64,000 bases of DNA from Acidovorax sp. A1169 (GCF_030704685.1 NZ_JAUZDX010000003.1:402910-466909), one strand, 5' to 3'; counted from the stretch's first letter, positions 49,801 through 58,156 are shown. Notes: generated from the letters alone by a model not told the origin. Numbers and translations: made by a program.

Positions 49801-51003
49801 CGGGGTTGTTTTGCTGATGGTGCTGCCATCGCCAAGTTGGCCGTAGTCGTTAAAGCCCCAGCACTGCACGGCCCCGGCCGTGGTCAGCGCGCAGGTGTGC
49901 GTCTCCCCTGCCGCTATGGCCGCCACTCCGTTGGCCAGGCCTGTGACGGGCTGGGGCGTACTTTTGGCGGTGATGCTGCCGTCGCCCAGTTGGCCGAGGT
50001 CGTTATAGCCCCAGCACTGCACGGCCCCGGCTATGCTCTGCGCGCAGGTGTAGTTCTCCCCTGCCGCTATGGCCGCCACTCCGTTTGCCAAGCCTATGAC
50101 GGGCTGGGGGGTTGTTTTGCTGGTGATATTGCCATTGCCCAGTTGGCCATAGGCGTTGGAGCCCCAGCACTGCGTGGCCCCGGCCGTGGTCAGCGCGCAG
50201 GTGTGGTAGCCCCCTGCCGCAATCGCCGCCACCCCGCTGGCAAGGCCCGTGACGGGCTGGGGCGTGCTCTTGTTGGTGGTGCTGCCATCGCCCAGTTGGC
50301 CTTCATTGTTTGTGCCCCAGCAATGCACAGCACCGGCCGTGGTCAGGGCACAGGTGTGGACGGTTCCTCCCGAGATGGCCGCCACTCCGCTGGCCATGCC
50401 TGCGACGGGCTGGGGCGTGCTTTTGCTGGTGGTGGTGCCATCGCCCAGTTGGCCGAACAGGTTGCGCCCCCAGCATTGCACGGCCCCGGCCGTGGTCAGC
50501 GCGCAGGTGTGGAACTCTCCTGCCGCAATGGCCGCCACTCCGCTGGCCAAGCCTGTGACGGGCTGGGGCGCGCTCTTATTGGTGGTGCTGCTATCGCCCA
50601 GTTGGCCGTGTACGTTTGCCCCCCAGCACTGCACGGCCCCGGCCGTGGTCAGCGCGCAGGTGTGTACCTGCCCTGCCGCAATGGCCACCACCCCACTTCC
50701 CAGCCCTGTCACGGGCTGGGGTGTAGCTTGATCCGTGTTGGTGCCATCGCCCAGTTGGCCGAATGCGTTGTTCCCCCAGCACTGCACAGCACCTGCTGTG
50801 GTCACGGCACAGGTGTGGAATGTTCCTGAGACCACCTGCTGCACAGGCTGCCCCAGCACGGAAGCGGGCACGGGCGCTTGGGCGTGGGCAGGCAACACCG
50901 CTGCCAACCAGGCCAGCAGGAGCACCCCCGACCATTGATACCAAATGGAAAATGGGGAGAGCCTGTTCCGCCGCTGAGCAGCGAAGTTGCTGGGGGAGAA
51001 CAT
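46825..51003 (-). CDS. Giant exported RCC1-repeat protein with Fn3 domain
   Basis: A 1392-residue exported protein. Signal peptide at about 20-42 ('GVLLLAWLAAVLPAHAQAPV'). Then 14 tandem RCC1-type repeats of ~51 residues, each with the core 'HTCALTTAGAVQCWG' and 'GQLGDGSTT', enough for two seven-bladed propellers. Next comes an Ig-like 'SPASGASITLAATASSGLAV' domain, a fibronectin type III domain ('VTASAGNAQATVAWTAPASN') and a ~450-residue C-terminal part that I do not recognise. Every repeat has two conserved cysteines. There is no sortase or autotransporter motif, so the export route past the inner membrane is unclear. The promoter carries box A. Confidence 0.92.
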   Translation of the reverse strand: MFSPSNFAAQRRNRLSPFSIWYQWSGVLLLAWLAAVLPAHAQAPVPASVLGQPVQQVVSGTFHTCAVTTAGAVQCWGNNAFGQLGDGTNTDQATPQPVTGLGSGVVAIAAGQVHTCALTTAGAVQCWGANVHGQLGDSSTTNKSAPQPVTGLASGVAAIAAGEFHTCALTTAGAVQCWGRNLFGQLGDGTTTSKSTPQPVAGMASGVAAISGGTVHTCALTTAGAVHCWGTNNEGQLGDGSTTNKSTPQPVTGLASGVAAIAAGGYHTCALTTAGATQCWGSNAYGQLGNGNITSKTTPQPVIGLANGVAAIAAGENYTCAQSIAGAVQCWGYNDLGQLGDGSITAKSTPQPVTGLANGVAAIAAGETHTCALTTAGAVQCWGFNDYGQLGDGSTISKTTPQPVVVLASGVAAIIAKGSHTCALTTAGAVHCWGYNVFGELGDGTTTSRMTPQPVAGLVGGMAAIAAGSNHSCVLNLAGAVQCWGRNTLGQLGDGSTTDKGTPQPVTGLASGVAAIAGGYQHTCALTTAGAVKCWGDNIYGQVGDGSQLTRLTPQTVLGLTTGVAAIAAGDNHTCALTTTGAVQCWGQNGQGQLGDGSTLRKLVPQPIPGLVNGVAAIAAGESHTCALTTAGGVQCWGGNGYGQLGDGSTTDATSPQAVAGLATGAAAIAAGKEHTCALTTTGAMQCWGYNRFGQLGNGSTTSKTTPQPVTGLASGVAAIGTGYGHTCALITAGAVQCWGYNGMGQLGNGGVSDRNVPTHIAAAQAIDFPVAVGSPASGASITLAATASSGLAVAFDTFTPDVCTVSGNTLTVLPGKTGYLCGVLARQAGGVGSDAAYFAAAPSQSRLLRVAGVPGAPTAVTASAGNAQATVAWTAPASNGGSTITAYTVVAVADATKTCAVTTGSPLPTTCTVAGLANGTPYTFTVKAANAAGDSLPSPASAPVTPTAPVVVAPPAEDPGPTSTTINTPGSTTTITNPSLPVVVGPGAGGGTIVLPGTGTTPVTLHVTINGQPLTVQALPGTQLRIAEVNGQSVLVLVVLEGWASMTSSAVGQPMVLAGQVLLSSGSAGTTVEAQPLAVAVQVGSLTAPAGSLPAVGSTGLQAGERLQVNDQGAVVAITLGSLKGDTNQPGDSMAFANLPASIAVDNKAFARLNGPLARLSGANMAQGLEMAPSGVFLVRDGGQVFQLLPTLPITIDTRLPDGVGFTPLGLLRWVRGGVVVQFAPAVADLAGLAQAVTAALPDATLKLGAEGVLQLRTGGQTYVLRPDWTGGGATSTGTPQIGVDEQGRIYLKTGQGARQLLLPALLNATQASSIFTTALPGAVLAVQPGSSDGALTLTLAGQAWRLVPQWVLPTGSAAQVPPQAGPWWMGSDGLLYLKLGTQVQGVRISD

Positions 51004-51243
51004 TACAGGTGGCCTTTTTGGTGGAGATCAAGGGGACCGTGTCCGCGCTGGAGATTGGTCACCACAACCCCCAGCAATAGGGCAGTGCCAAGCCAGTGCT
51101 GCACGTCACGGGGTGCGGCCAGCAGGTCCGGTGAATGGCGAGAAGGATTCATGGTAGCGGGCACTCTGAAAAGCGTCGGTATCGACTGCTGCGCAAGGCA
51201 TTACCGCTACACAAGATGTAGCGCCCCACGCAGCCATGCCCGC

Positions 51244-51290
51244 ATGCTAGAAGGTTCCAGCGGTTTTGTATGTCCTCTAATTAGATGACA
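51244..51290 (-). promoter_or_regulatory. RCC1-gene promoter with response-regulator box A
   Basis: On the gene strand a 23-bp box (51268-51290), containing GGACATAC at its right end and a near-perfect palindrome around TCTAATTAGA, is followed after exactly 18 bases by TAGCAT (51244-51249), a -10 element. The box thus overlaps the -35 position. The same box, spacing and -10 precede the beta-helix gene. Also in this 390-bp gap: a ~230-base untranslated leader before the ATG. Confidence 0.75.
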
Positions 51291-51393
51291 AATGCGGTTT
51301 TTTTTTAGGGCCCGGGTACCGGCGAAGCGCCTGGTTTCACGCTTGGCCGAAGGCTTGCCGGTGACGCCGTAAGCGGGCCTGCAGAGACTGACT

Positions 51394-52698
51394 TCAGGGC
51401 AGCGAAGCCTGCGCGCGCGGCAGGAGCAGGGCCTGGTTGCCGTTGCCACCGCTGCCGTACCCCGCCAGGGTGCCGCCGGGCGTGGGGTCGGCGTTGATCA
51501 CGCCCACGCAGTCGGGGCCGGCCGCGCAGCCGCCTTGCAGGATGCTGGCCTGCACGCTGGTCTTGCCGCTGTAGGTGGTGTCCAGTTGCACGCCATGCAC
51601 GGAGGTGTTGCCCCAGATGACGGAGGACACCACTTCGACCTGGCCGCCGCCGCCAGCGAAGTTGAGCGAGGACAGCGCGCCGCCGTAGCCGTCGGACGCA
51701 TTGCCGATCAGCGTGGACTGGCTGAGCAGAGGCCGGCTCACACCTCTGCTGCCGCTGGACACGCTGGCCAGGGCACCGCCGAAGTCGCCGGCCCAGTTGC
51801 TGCTGAAGGTGGACTGCGTGATGCGCGGGCTGCTGGTGCCAGCGTTGCCGTGGCTGGCGATGGCGCCGCCGTAGCGGCCCGAGGCGTTGCCGATGAAGGT
51901 GGACTGCGCGATGGCGGGGCTGCTGGTGCCGCCCTGGCCCACGCTGGCGATGGCACCGCCGTAGCCGTCCACCGCGTTGCCGATGAAGGTGGACTGCGTG
52001 ATGCCGGGGCTGCTGGCACCGCCCGCCGCACCCAGCGAGTAGACGGCGCCGCCATCGTCGCGCGCCCAGTTGCCGCGGAAGCTGACGTTGGTGATGTTGG
52101 GGCTGCACACGCTGCCCTGGCCCGCGCCGTTGCAGTACAGGCCGCCGCCGCTGGCATGGCTGGCGCCGTCGGCCCGGCCGTGCACGATGCTCAGCCCGTC
52201 GATCACCGTGTCCGCAGGCTTGTAGATGCTGGCCACCGATGCGGCCCTGGCGCCTGCCCCCAGGCCGCCGATGACCACGACGTGGTGGCTGTTGTCGGCG
52301 CTGACCACGGGCGTGCCGATGTCGCCCGACAGCACGGTGAGGCGGCTGTCGGCGCTGCGCTGGGCCAGCGCGGTCTCGGTTCCGGCAAAGCCGCCGTAGA
52401 GCTTGACGGGGCGGTTGATGGCGAATGCGGTGGAGCGGTCTGCGCCCTCGGTGGGCTTGTAGGTGCCCTGCTGGATCCAGATTTCGCTGCACGCGGGCTT
52501 GGCCAGGGCCGACTGCAGCAAGGTGGCTGCGGCCCAGGTGCGGCCGTCGCCGGCCTCGGTGCCGGTGCTGCTGACGCGGCACACGGCGGCTTGGGCCGAT
52601 GCACCGGCGGTGAGCAGCAACATGCAGCCCAGGGCAGCGGCGGTGCGGCGGGCGGTGAAGGTAGTGCCGGTGGCGGCAATCGAACGTTGGTGTGTCAT
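51394..52698 (-). CDS. Exported right-handed beta-helix repeat protein
   Basis: A 434-residue secreted protein with a signal peptide (about 20-37, 'LGCMLLLTAGASAQAAVCRV'). Its body has five repeats of 31-34 residues of the form 'ITQSTFIGNAVDGYGGAIAS', the pattern of polymorphic-membrane-protein and parallel beta-helix domains. Two cysteine pairs are seen ('GLYCNGAGQGSVCS', 'QGGCAAGPDCVG'). No catalytic residues for polysaccharide cleavage are obvious; a binding or structural role is likely. The ATG at 52696-52698 follows a GGGGA ribosome-binding sequence. Its promoter carries box B. Confidence 0.9.
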   Translation of the reverse strand: MTHQRSIAATGTTFTARRTAAALGCMLLLTAGASAQAAVCRVSSTGTEAGDGRTWAAATLLQSALAKPACSEIWIQQGTYKPTEGADRSTAFAINRPVKLYGGFAGTETALAQRSADSRLTVLSGDIGTPVVSADNSHHVVVIGGLGAGARAASVASIYKPADTVIDGLSIVHGRADGASHASGGGLYCNGAGQGSVCSPNITNVSFRGNWARDDGGAVYSLGAAGGASSPGITQSTFIGNAVDGYGGAIASVGQGGTSSPAIAQSTFIGNASGRYGGAIASHGNAGTSSPRITQSTFSSNWAGDFGGALASVSSGSRGVSRPLLSQSTLIGNASDGYGGALSSLNFAGGGGQVEVVSSVIWGNTSVHGVQLDTTYSGKTSVQASILQGGCAAGPDCVGVINADPTPGGTLAGYGSGGNGNQALLLPRAQASLP

Positions 52699-52796
52699 GG
52701 CGAATATCCCCAAATGAAATTGAAAAGGCAGCGCATCTCCCGCCGCGCCTTGTTGCGCAGCTATCTAAATGAGAGCTATTGGGTAATGCAGCGGCG

Positions 52797-52843
52797 ATGC
52801 TAGGCCTTTCGCACGCGTTTGTATGTCCCCCAACTAGATGACA
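52797..52843 (-). promoter_or_regulatory. Beta-helix-gene promoter with response-regulator box B
   Basis: The 23-bp box (52821-52843) matches box A at 20 of 23 positions and is followed after exactly 18 bases by TAGCAT (52797-52802). It lies between the sensor-kinase stop and the beta-helix start. The transcription start would be about 90 bases before the ATG. Confidence 0.75.
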
Positions 52844-52925
52844 TTGGCTGCTTTTGTTGGGGAGGCACAGCGGGCACCCTGCTGGGGTGCGAGGACCGCG
52901 AACGCAGCGCGGGCTGCGAGGCTGG

Positions 52926-54947
52926 CTACACGGGGCCAGGGGCCTGGCGAGAGGGCTGTTGCAGGGGCAGCGACAGGCAAAAGAGATTGCCTGTGCCAGA
53001 CCCGTCCTGCGCAATGCTGCCAGCAGTCCACACGCATTGCGCACCGATGGCCTGCACGCGCGAGCGCACGTTGCCCAGCCCCTTGCCCCTGCCCGGCACG
53101 GTGCTGCCCGGCGGCGGGGTGCCGGACGGTGGGGTGAAGGGTTGGCCATCGTCGCGCACCAGCACCTGCACGCCCGTGGCGTCCGAGGTGGTGGAGATGC
53201 CGATGGACTGCGCACCGCTGTGCTTGATGATGTTGGTCAGCACCTCCTGCAGGATGCGCAGCACGTGCAGGGCGCTCTTGGGGTCGAGCCATTCCAGAGC
53301 GGGCACGTCCTGCACGCCCCAGCGCAGCGTGAGGCCTGCGGCCTGCAGCCGCGGCCCCAGCCGAAAGCGCAGCGCCGCCAGCAGGCTGAGCAGGTCGGCG
53401 CCGGTGTGGTCCAGCGAGTCGATGGACAGCTTGAGGTCGTCGATGCACTCCTTGAGCACGCGCGCCATGTCGCCCTCGTGCAGGCGCCCGCCTTCGGCCA
53501 TGCGCAGCGCGCTGATCAGCGACGAGCCGATGCCGTCGTGCATGTCCTGCATCATGCGCTGGCGCTCGGCATCCAGTGCGCGCTGGCGCTCCATCAGGTT
53601 CAGTTGAGCGTAGGTGGCGGCCAGTTGGGTCTCGCGCTCGGCCAGGCGGCTCTCCAGCCCGGCGTTCAGCGACTCGACCTCGCGCAGCGCGCCGGTGTAG
53701 CGCAGGAACACGATGACCAGAAAGATCGCGAACACGCCGATGGAGGCGTAGGGCCCCAGGTAAAGCCCTTCGATGGACACGCGGTAGCTGGCCATCAGCG
53801 TGTCGTAGATGGATGCGGGCACCGTGAGCGAGACCCACAGGCTGAGCACCATGGCCCAGGGCGAGCGGTTGACCCACGACGCCCACATGCCCGAGGCCGC
53901 CACGATCAGCGTGACGCCGACGATGCACAGGTAGATGGCGGGCAGCACCGTCTCGACCCTGAGCGGCAGCCACGGCAGCGTGACCACCGAGACGGCGGTG
54001 ACGATGGCGATGATCACGCGCTCCACCCGCGGCATGCGCAGCCCGTGCACCCGCACGGTGAACAGGAACACGCACACCAGCGACCAGCCCAGGGAATTGG
54101 CCGTGAGCCAGCCGAACCAGTCGTCGGAAATCGGCAGCGGTACATCGCCCATGGTGAACTGCACCATGCGCAGCGCGTTGGCCACCGAGGTGGCGAAGAA
54201 CAGCACGTACATCACCTCGCTGCGGCGCACGCACCACACGGCAAAGGCAAAGATGCCAATCACCACGAAGGCGCCTGCCGCCATGGCGGTGAAGTCGGCC
54301 TGCAGCCAGCTGCGCACCTGGTAGCGCCACAGCAGCTCGCCCTCGCCGCCCACCCAGGCGGTGGAGATAGCGCCGCCCACGCCCTGCTGGCTGGCCATGC
54401 GCACCAGCACCGTGGACGGAGCGGGCGCACCCTGCGCGTCGGCCAGCGGCACCCACAGGGGCCGGTTGAAACTGTTCCACACCCGGCTGCCACGCGAGCG
54501 GTGCACAAGCTGGCCGTCGGCATACACGGCAATGCCGCCAATGGTCTGCCAGCGCGGCAGGTACAGGAAGGCGCTGTCGGCCGGCGCTGCCCCCGCGGGC
54601 ACCTGCAGCCGGTACCACACCACCTGGGGCAGCGCGGTCGCCGTGTCGCTCGATTCGGCTATGCTGCGCGCGCGGCTGTGCGGCAAGGCCACGTCGTCCC
54701 AGGGCACGGTGCCGCCCAGCACATCGGGCGGCGGCGTGGCGGGTGCCTGCCAGCCCGCGCCCACTGGCTCGGGCCAGAAGCCAGCCTGCCTGAGGTGGGT
54801 GGCGCCAGCGCGCTGCCCTGCCACGGGCTGTTGTGCCTGCGCGCCAGCCACCATGATGGAAACCAATGCGGCCGAAGCCAGCCAGAGCAGCACCAGCCAG
54901 CGCATGGAGGGTGAAGGCGAATGCCGGCGAGGAGACGGCCGGCGCAT
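52926..54947 (-). CDS. 7TMR-DISM sensor histidine kinase (NarL-partner type)
   Basis: A ~673-residue membrane kinase. A signal segment (about 15-36) is followed by a periplasmic jelly-roll sensor of the 7TMR-DISM type ('VVWYRLQVPAGAAPADSAFL', 'GGIAVYADGQLVHRSRGSRV'), seven transmembrane helices (about 225-440), a coiled-coil linker and a HisKA_3 domain with the phospho-accepting histidine in 'MMQDMHDGIGSSLISALRMA'. The HATPase domain has the N box 'ILQEVLTNIIKHSGA' and the G box 'GRGKGLGNVRSR'. The periplasmic fold usually binds sugars or small acids. It starts 8 bases after the response-regulator stop. Confidence 0.93.
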   Translation of the reverse strand: MRRPSPRRHSPSPSMRWLVLLWLASAALVSIMVAGAQAQQPVAGQRAGATHLRQAGFWPEPVGAGWQAPATPPPDVLGGTVPWDDVALPHSRARSIAESSDTATALPQVVWYRLQVPAGAAPADSAFLYLPRWQTIGGIAVYADGQLVHRSRGSRVWNSFNRPLWVPLADAQGAPAPSTVLVRMASQQGVGGAISTAWVGGEGELLWRYQVRSWLQADFTAMAAGAFVVIGIFAFAVWCVRRSEVMYVLFFATSVANALRMVQFTMGDVPLPISDDWFGWLTANSLGWSLVCVFLFTVRVHGLRMPRVERVIIAIVTAVSVVTLPWLPLRVETVLPAIYLCIVGVTLIVAASGMWASWVNRSPWAMVLSLWVSLTVPASIYDTLMASYRVSIEGLYLGPYASIGVFAIFLVIVFLRYTGALREVESLNAGLESRLAERETQLAATYAQLNLMERQRALDAERQRMMQDMHDGIGSSLISALRMAEGGRLHEGDMARVLKECIDDLKLSIDSLDHTGADLLSLLAALRFRLGPRLQAAGLTLRWGVQDVPALEWLDPKSALHVLRILQEVLTNIIKHSGAQSIGISTTSDATGVQVLVRDDGQPFTPPSGTPPPGSTVPGRGKGLGNVRSRVQAIGAQCVWTAGSIAQDGSGTGNLFCLSLPLQQPSRQAPGPV

Positions 54948-54954
54948 CCGTGAG

Positions 54955-55731
54955 TCAGTCGGCCAGAAGGCCATGGCGGCGCGCAACGTCGATGGCGCCG
55001 GCCCGCGAGCGGACCTGCAGCTTGGCGTAGATGCGCCGCACGAAGGTGCGCACGGTGGAGGTGGAAACACCGAGCGTGGCGGCCGCCTCTTCGGTGTTGA
55101 AGCCCTTGCTCACCAGTTGCAGCACGGCGCGCTCGCGCACCGACAAAGCCACTTCGTGGGCGGGCAGGCCGGGCTCGCCCAGTGCCCCTGCGCCCGCCCT
55201 GGAATCGGCCGGCGGGGCCACCTGCGCCGCAAGCGAGGGCGGCAGCGGCAGCACCATCGCCCGCGCCAGGATCTTGCGCGCAACCATGGGGCTGATGGGG
55301 CTGCCTCCGGCATGCACGCTGCGGATTTCATCGACCAGGCCCGGCGCGCTGCTGTCCTTGAGCAGGTAGCCCGTGGCCCCCGCCTCGATGGAGGGCAGCA
55401 CGTGTGCCTCGTCGCCGAAGATGGTGCTGACCAGCACATTGCAGTCCGGCCACCGGGTACGCGCGGCGACGATCACGTCCAGGCCCGAGCCATCGGGCAG
55501 GCCCAGGTCCACCAGCAGCACGTCCACCGCGTGCTGGGGCAGCAGCGCCAGCGCCTCGGCCCGATTGGTGGCCACCAGCACCAGCTCCATGTCGGGCTGG
55601 GCCGTGATGTGCTCGGCAAAGGCTTCGCGCGCCTCGGGCTCGTCTTCCACCACGCCCACGCGGATGCAGCGGCCCACGCCCTGCCAGCCGTGGGCGGCAG
55701 GACGGGGCGCAGGCGCGTCGACGACGCCCAT
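54955..55731 (-). CDS. NarL/LuxR-type response regulator
   Basis: A 258-residue regulator. The receiver domain carries the phospho-acceptor aspartate in 'VDVLLVDLGLPDGSGLDVIV', and the output HTH is 'KGFNTEEAAATLGVSTSTVR' with 'TFVRRIYAKLQVRSR'. It pairs with the kinase gene directly downstream. I chose the ATG at 55729-55731 because a longer version would start inside the promoter box C and its -10. It likely binds boxes A, B and C and so drives the two exported repeat-protein genes and itself. Confidence 0.93.
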   Translation of the reverse strand: MGVVDAPAPRPAAHGWQGVGRCIRVGVVEDEPEAREAFAEHITAQPDMELVLVATNRAEALALLPQHAVDVLLVDLGLPDGSGLDVIVAARTRWPDCNVLVSTIFGDEAHVLPSIEAGATGYLLKDSSAPGLVDEIRSVHAGGSPISPMVARKILARAMVLPLPPSLAAQVAPPADSRAGAGALGEPGLPAHEVALSVRERAVLQLVSKGFNTEEAAATLGVSTSTVRTFVRRIYAKLQVRSRAGAIDVARRHGLLAD

Positions 55732-55762
55732 GGAGGAATTGCTGAATGGAGCCACGCGGCGG

Positions 55763-55807
55763 ATTATGACGAGGTGTGGGCGCTTGTACCTCATCCAATT
55801 GGACTAG
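55763..55807 (-). promoter_or_regulatory. Response-regulator gene promoter with box C
   Basis: On the gene strand a palindrome around TCCAATTGGA (about 55790-55807) and a following GGTAC resemble boxes A and B. A -10 like CATAAT (55763-55768) stands at almost the same spacing. The match is clearly weaker than that between A and B. Consistent with autoregulation. Confidence 0.5.
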
Positions 55808-55898
55808 AAACAACGTTGAAGGGCGGCTTGGCCTCCCTGCCCGTGCCAAGGGTGCGCCCGCTGCACGCGCTTGCGGCGGTGCGCGCCCCGCCCTTGAC

Positions 55899-56300
55899 TC
55901 AGGCCATTGCCATCGCGGTTTGGCGGGCGGGCTGCAATTGCTCATCCACCCAGCAGCCGTATTCTGCCGATGCCTGCACGGGCTGCACCACCAGCTGGGG
56001 CAAGGTGTAGGGGTGCTGCTTGCGGAGCAAGGCCATCAGCGCGGGCATTGCAATGGCGGCGGTCTTGCACGCCACGCGCAGTTCGCGGCATTCCTCCAGG
56101 GCGCCTTCCCAGTGGAAGTAGGCGGTGATGGGCTCCACCTGCACGCAGGCGGCCAGGCGGGCGTGCAGCACGGAGTGCGCGAGCCGTTTGGCCTCGGCTT
56201 CGGTGGCCACGGTGGTCGTGACCACGAGGATCTCGCGCGGGGCGGCTGGGGAGGCCGCCGCTGACGCGGTGGCGGTGCTCGGTTCGGTCGTCATCAACAT
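55899..56300 (-). CDS. cutA: CutA divalent-ion tolerance protein
   Basis: A 133-residue CutA1 trimeric protein: 'ILVVTTTVATEAEAKRLAHS', 'LHARLAACVQVEPITAYFHW', 'EGALEECRELRVACKTAAIA', 'LLRKQHPYTLPQLVVQPVQA'. Compared with most family members it has a ~25-residue alanine-rich N-terminal extension. The start at 56300 has GGAG seven bases upstream. The family is implicated in copper tolerance, though its exact role remains debated. Confidence 0.95.
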   Translation of the reverse strand: MLMTTEPSTATASAAASPAAPREILVVTTTVATEAEAKRLAHSVLHARLAACVQVEPITAYFHWEGALEECRELRVACKTAAIAMPALMALLRKQHPYTLPQLVVQPVQASAEYGCWVDEQLQPARQTAMAMA

Positions 56301-56552
56301 GCTTGTCTCCCGGGGGGCGCTGTGATGGAGCTGGGTCGGGCAGTCTGCCACAGCGGGGGATGCAGGTCCAGTGGGGGGCTGTCGGCCGGGGCCAACCTGC
56401 ATACTCGGCAAACGCAAAGACCGAGGGTCCGCCGTGACCATGCAGCAGATGGGAGTGGCGACGAAAAGGCAGGCGCACAAATTACAATTAAGAATAAATC
56501 TCAGTCCACCGCCTCAACGCCATGGCACTCCCCGGGACATGCCCCACCACGC

Positions 56553-57308
56553 ATGCCATTCGATCTGCAACGCTATGAATCCTCCGGCTACGGCGTGGTG
56601 CGCAGTGCCGTGCCCGCAGACCTGCTCGCCGCCATGGGCGCATGGCTGGCCAGCGGCGAGGCGGCGGCCCTCCAGTGCAACCCCGAGGAACAGGCACGCG
56701 ATCTGGTGTACGAGAAGGACCTGTCCGACGCGGGCCGCAACGGCATCTCCGTCAGCGAGCTGGGCGATGCGATCTTCATCCTGGGCGACCTGTGCCGCTA
56801 CGCACCGCAGTTCAGCGCCCTGCTCCGCCTGCCTGCCTTGGTACACGCCTGCATCCTCGCCCTGGGCAGCACGAAGCTGGTGGCGCACTTCATGAACGCG
56901 ACCACCAAGCACCCGCGCTTTGGCCGCGCCATCGGCTGGCACCGGGATTTTCCGAACGGCTACCTGAGCGGCACGGATTCACGCTTTCTGCGCGTGATGG
57001 TCTGCCTGGATGGCATGGCCGAGCATGGCGGTGCCACCCGGTTCTTGCCGGGCAGCCACCGCGTGGATGATGGGTACGCCATTGCGGAAAAGCGCGGTGG
57101 AGCGAAGCACCGGTATGCCGCGCACCATGGCGTGGCGGCGGCATGCGCGCCAGGGGATCTGGTTTTGATCCACCCCAAGGTGATCCACGGCGGCCCGGCC
57201 AATACCAGCGCCCTGCCCCGGCGCAATGTCATCGTGCAGGTGGGGGTGGAGGGGATGGAACTGGTGGGGGAGCAGGAGACGGTGACGGGTTGGAGTTTGA
57301 CTTTGTGA
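56553..57308 (+). CDS. Phytanoyl-CoA dioxygenase-like Fe(II)/2-oxoglutarate enzyme
   Basis: A 251-residue oxygenase of the PhyH family. The facial triad is visible as HxD in 'AIGWHRDFPNGYLSG' and the distal histidine in 'IHPKVIHGGPANTS'; the 2-oxoglutarate-binding arginine is probably in 'LPRRNVIVQVG'. 'EHGGATRFLPGSHR' is the standard loop. It should hydroxylate a small-molecule substrate, which is unknown. I chose the ATG at 56553 because upstream in-frame sequence looks non-coding. It stands alone. Confidence 0.9.
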   Translation: MPFDLQRYESSGYGVVRSAVPADLLAAMGAWLASGEAAALQCNPEEQARDLVYEKDLSDAGRNGISVSELGDAIFILGDLCRYAPQFSALLRLPALVHACILALGSTKLVAHFMNATTKHPRFGRAIGWHRDFPNGYLSGTDSRFLRVMVCLDGMAEHGGATRFLPGSHRVDDGYAIAEKRGGAKHRYAAHHGVAAACAPGDLVLIHPKVIHGGPANTSALPRRNVIVQVGVEGMELVGEQETVTGWSLTL

Positions 57309-57366
57309 CATGACCGCCTGGTCCGGATACCCGGCACAATGCTCCAGTATCTACGCATTCCAGACC

Positions 57367-57915
57367 ATGGCACGCTCCACGATTCCACCCAAGGCAAGGC
57401 GCCTGCTCGCAATGGCTGCGCTTGCCCTTCCCGCAAGCACCGCCCTAGCCGCCGATATGCCCGCAGACATTCTGGAGTTGCACACCCGCTGCGTTGCCAG
57501 CACGGCCGGCATCGACCTGGTGTTCGGGCTGCGCAACCGCAGTGAGCGCACGGTCTGGGTGTCGGGCGATACGGCGCCCTGGGCGGCGGCGTTGCGCAGC
57601 CTGCGCATCACGGCAGAGAGCCAGGGTGCGAATGCACAGCCGCTGAAAGGGCCTGTCGCAGGGGGGGACGCACCTCCCCCAGGCTCTGTCAGGGTCATGC
57701 CCTCCGGCACTGCCGAAGGAACGATCTCGCTGTCGCGCACCTTCCCCGAACTGGCGCAGGCGGCACAGCAAGCCCCGGTGCGCATCCGGTGGACATGGCA
57801 GGGCTTGATGGGTGAATCGGGCATGGCCGGGACATGGGGGCCTACCGCCAGATTCGAGGGGGACGTGACGGTACAGGGAGCAGCATGCTCTCTGGTGAGT
57901 GCAAGGCGGGTTTGA
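57367..57915 (+). CDS. Exported hypothetical protein
   Basis: A 182-residue protein with a signal peptide ('RRLLAMAALALPASTALAAD'). The mature part looks like one beta-sandwich ('LVFGLRNRSERTVWVSGDTA', 'VRIRWTWQGLMGESGMAGTW') with two cysteines near its ends. No family recognised. It follows the dioxygenase-like gene by 58 bases on the same strand and might share its transcript. Confidence 0.75.
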   Translation: MARSTIPPKARRLLAMAALALPASTALAADMPADILELHTRCVASTAGIDLVFGLRNRSERTVWVSGDTAPWAAALRSLRITAESQGANAQPLKGPVAGGDAPPPGSVRVMPSGTAEGTISLSRTFPELAQAAQQAPVRIRWTWQGLMGESGMAGTWGPTARFEGDVTVQGAACSLVSARRV

Positions 57916-58156
57916 CGGGGTGAGCAGTGGCCAGGCTGGGCAGGCGAGATGCCCCTGTTTCAGTGGGTCAGGCGGATTCAAGGATGCTCTCCCTCGCAAT
58001 GCCCAGGACAAGCACCTGATTGAGGCGATCCATGCGGCAGGGATGGCATCTTCCAGGCCAGGAGCGCGCTTGGAAATTTGAAGATTGCATGGGCAGACAT
58101 CCGTCCGCATACTGCGCGCCAATCCTGTCGCCCTGCAACCCACGGAGGAACTTCCC

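Noticed and set aside
49591..50829. Plus-strand frame with glycine-rich repeats
   Set aside because: Antisense reading of the 153-bp RCC1 repeats; periodicity comes from the real gene.
46825..51003. 153-bp tandem repeats as a possible CRISPR or satellite array
   Set aside because: The period is coding and in frame, with protein-level conservation of RCC1 blades and no spacers.
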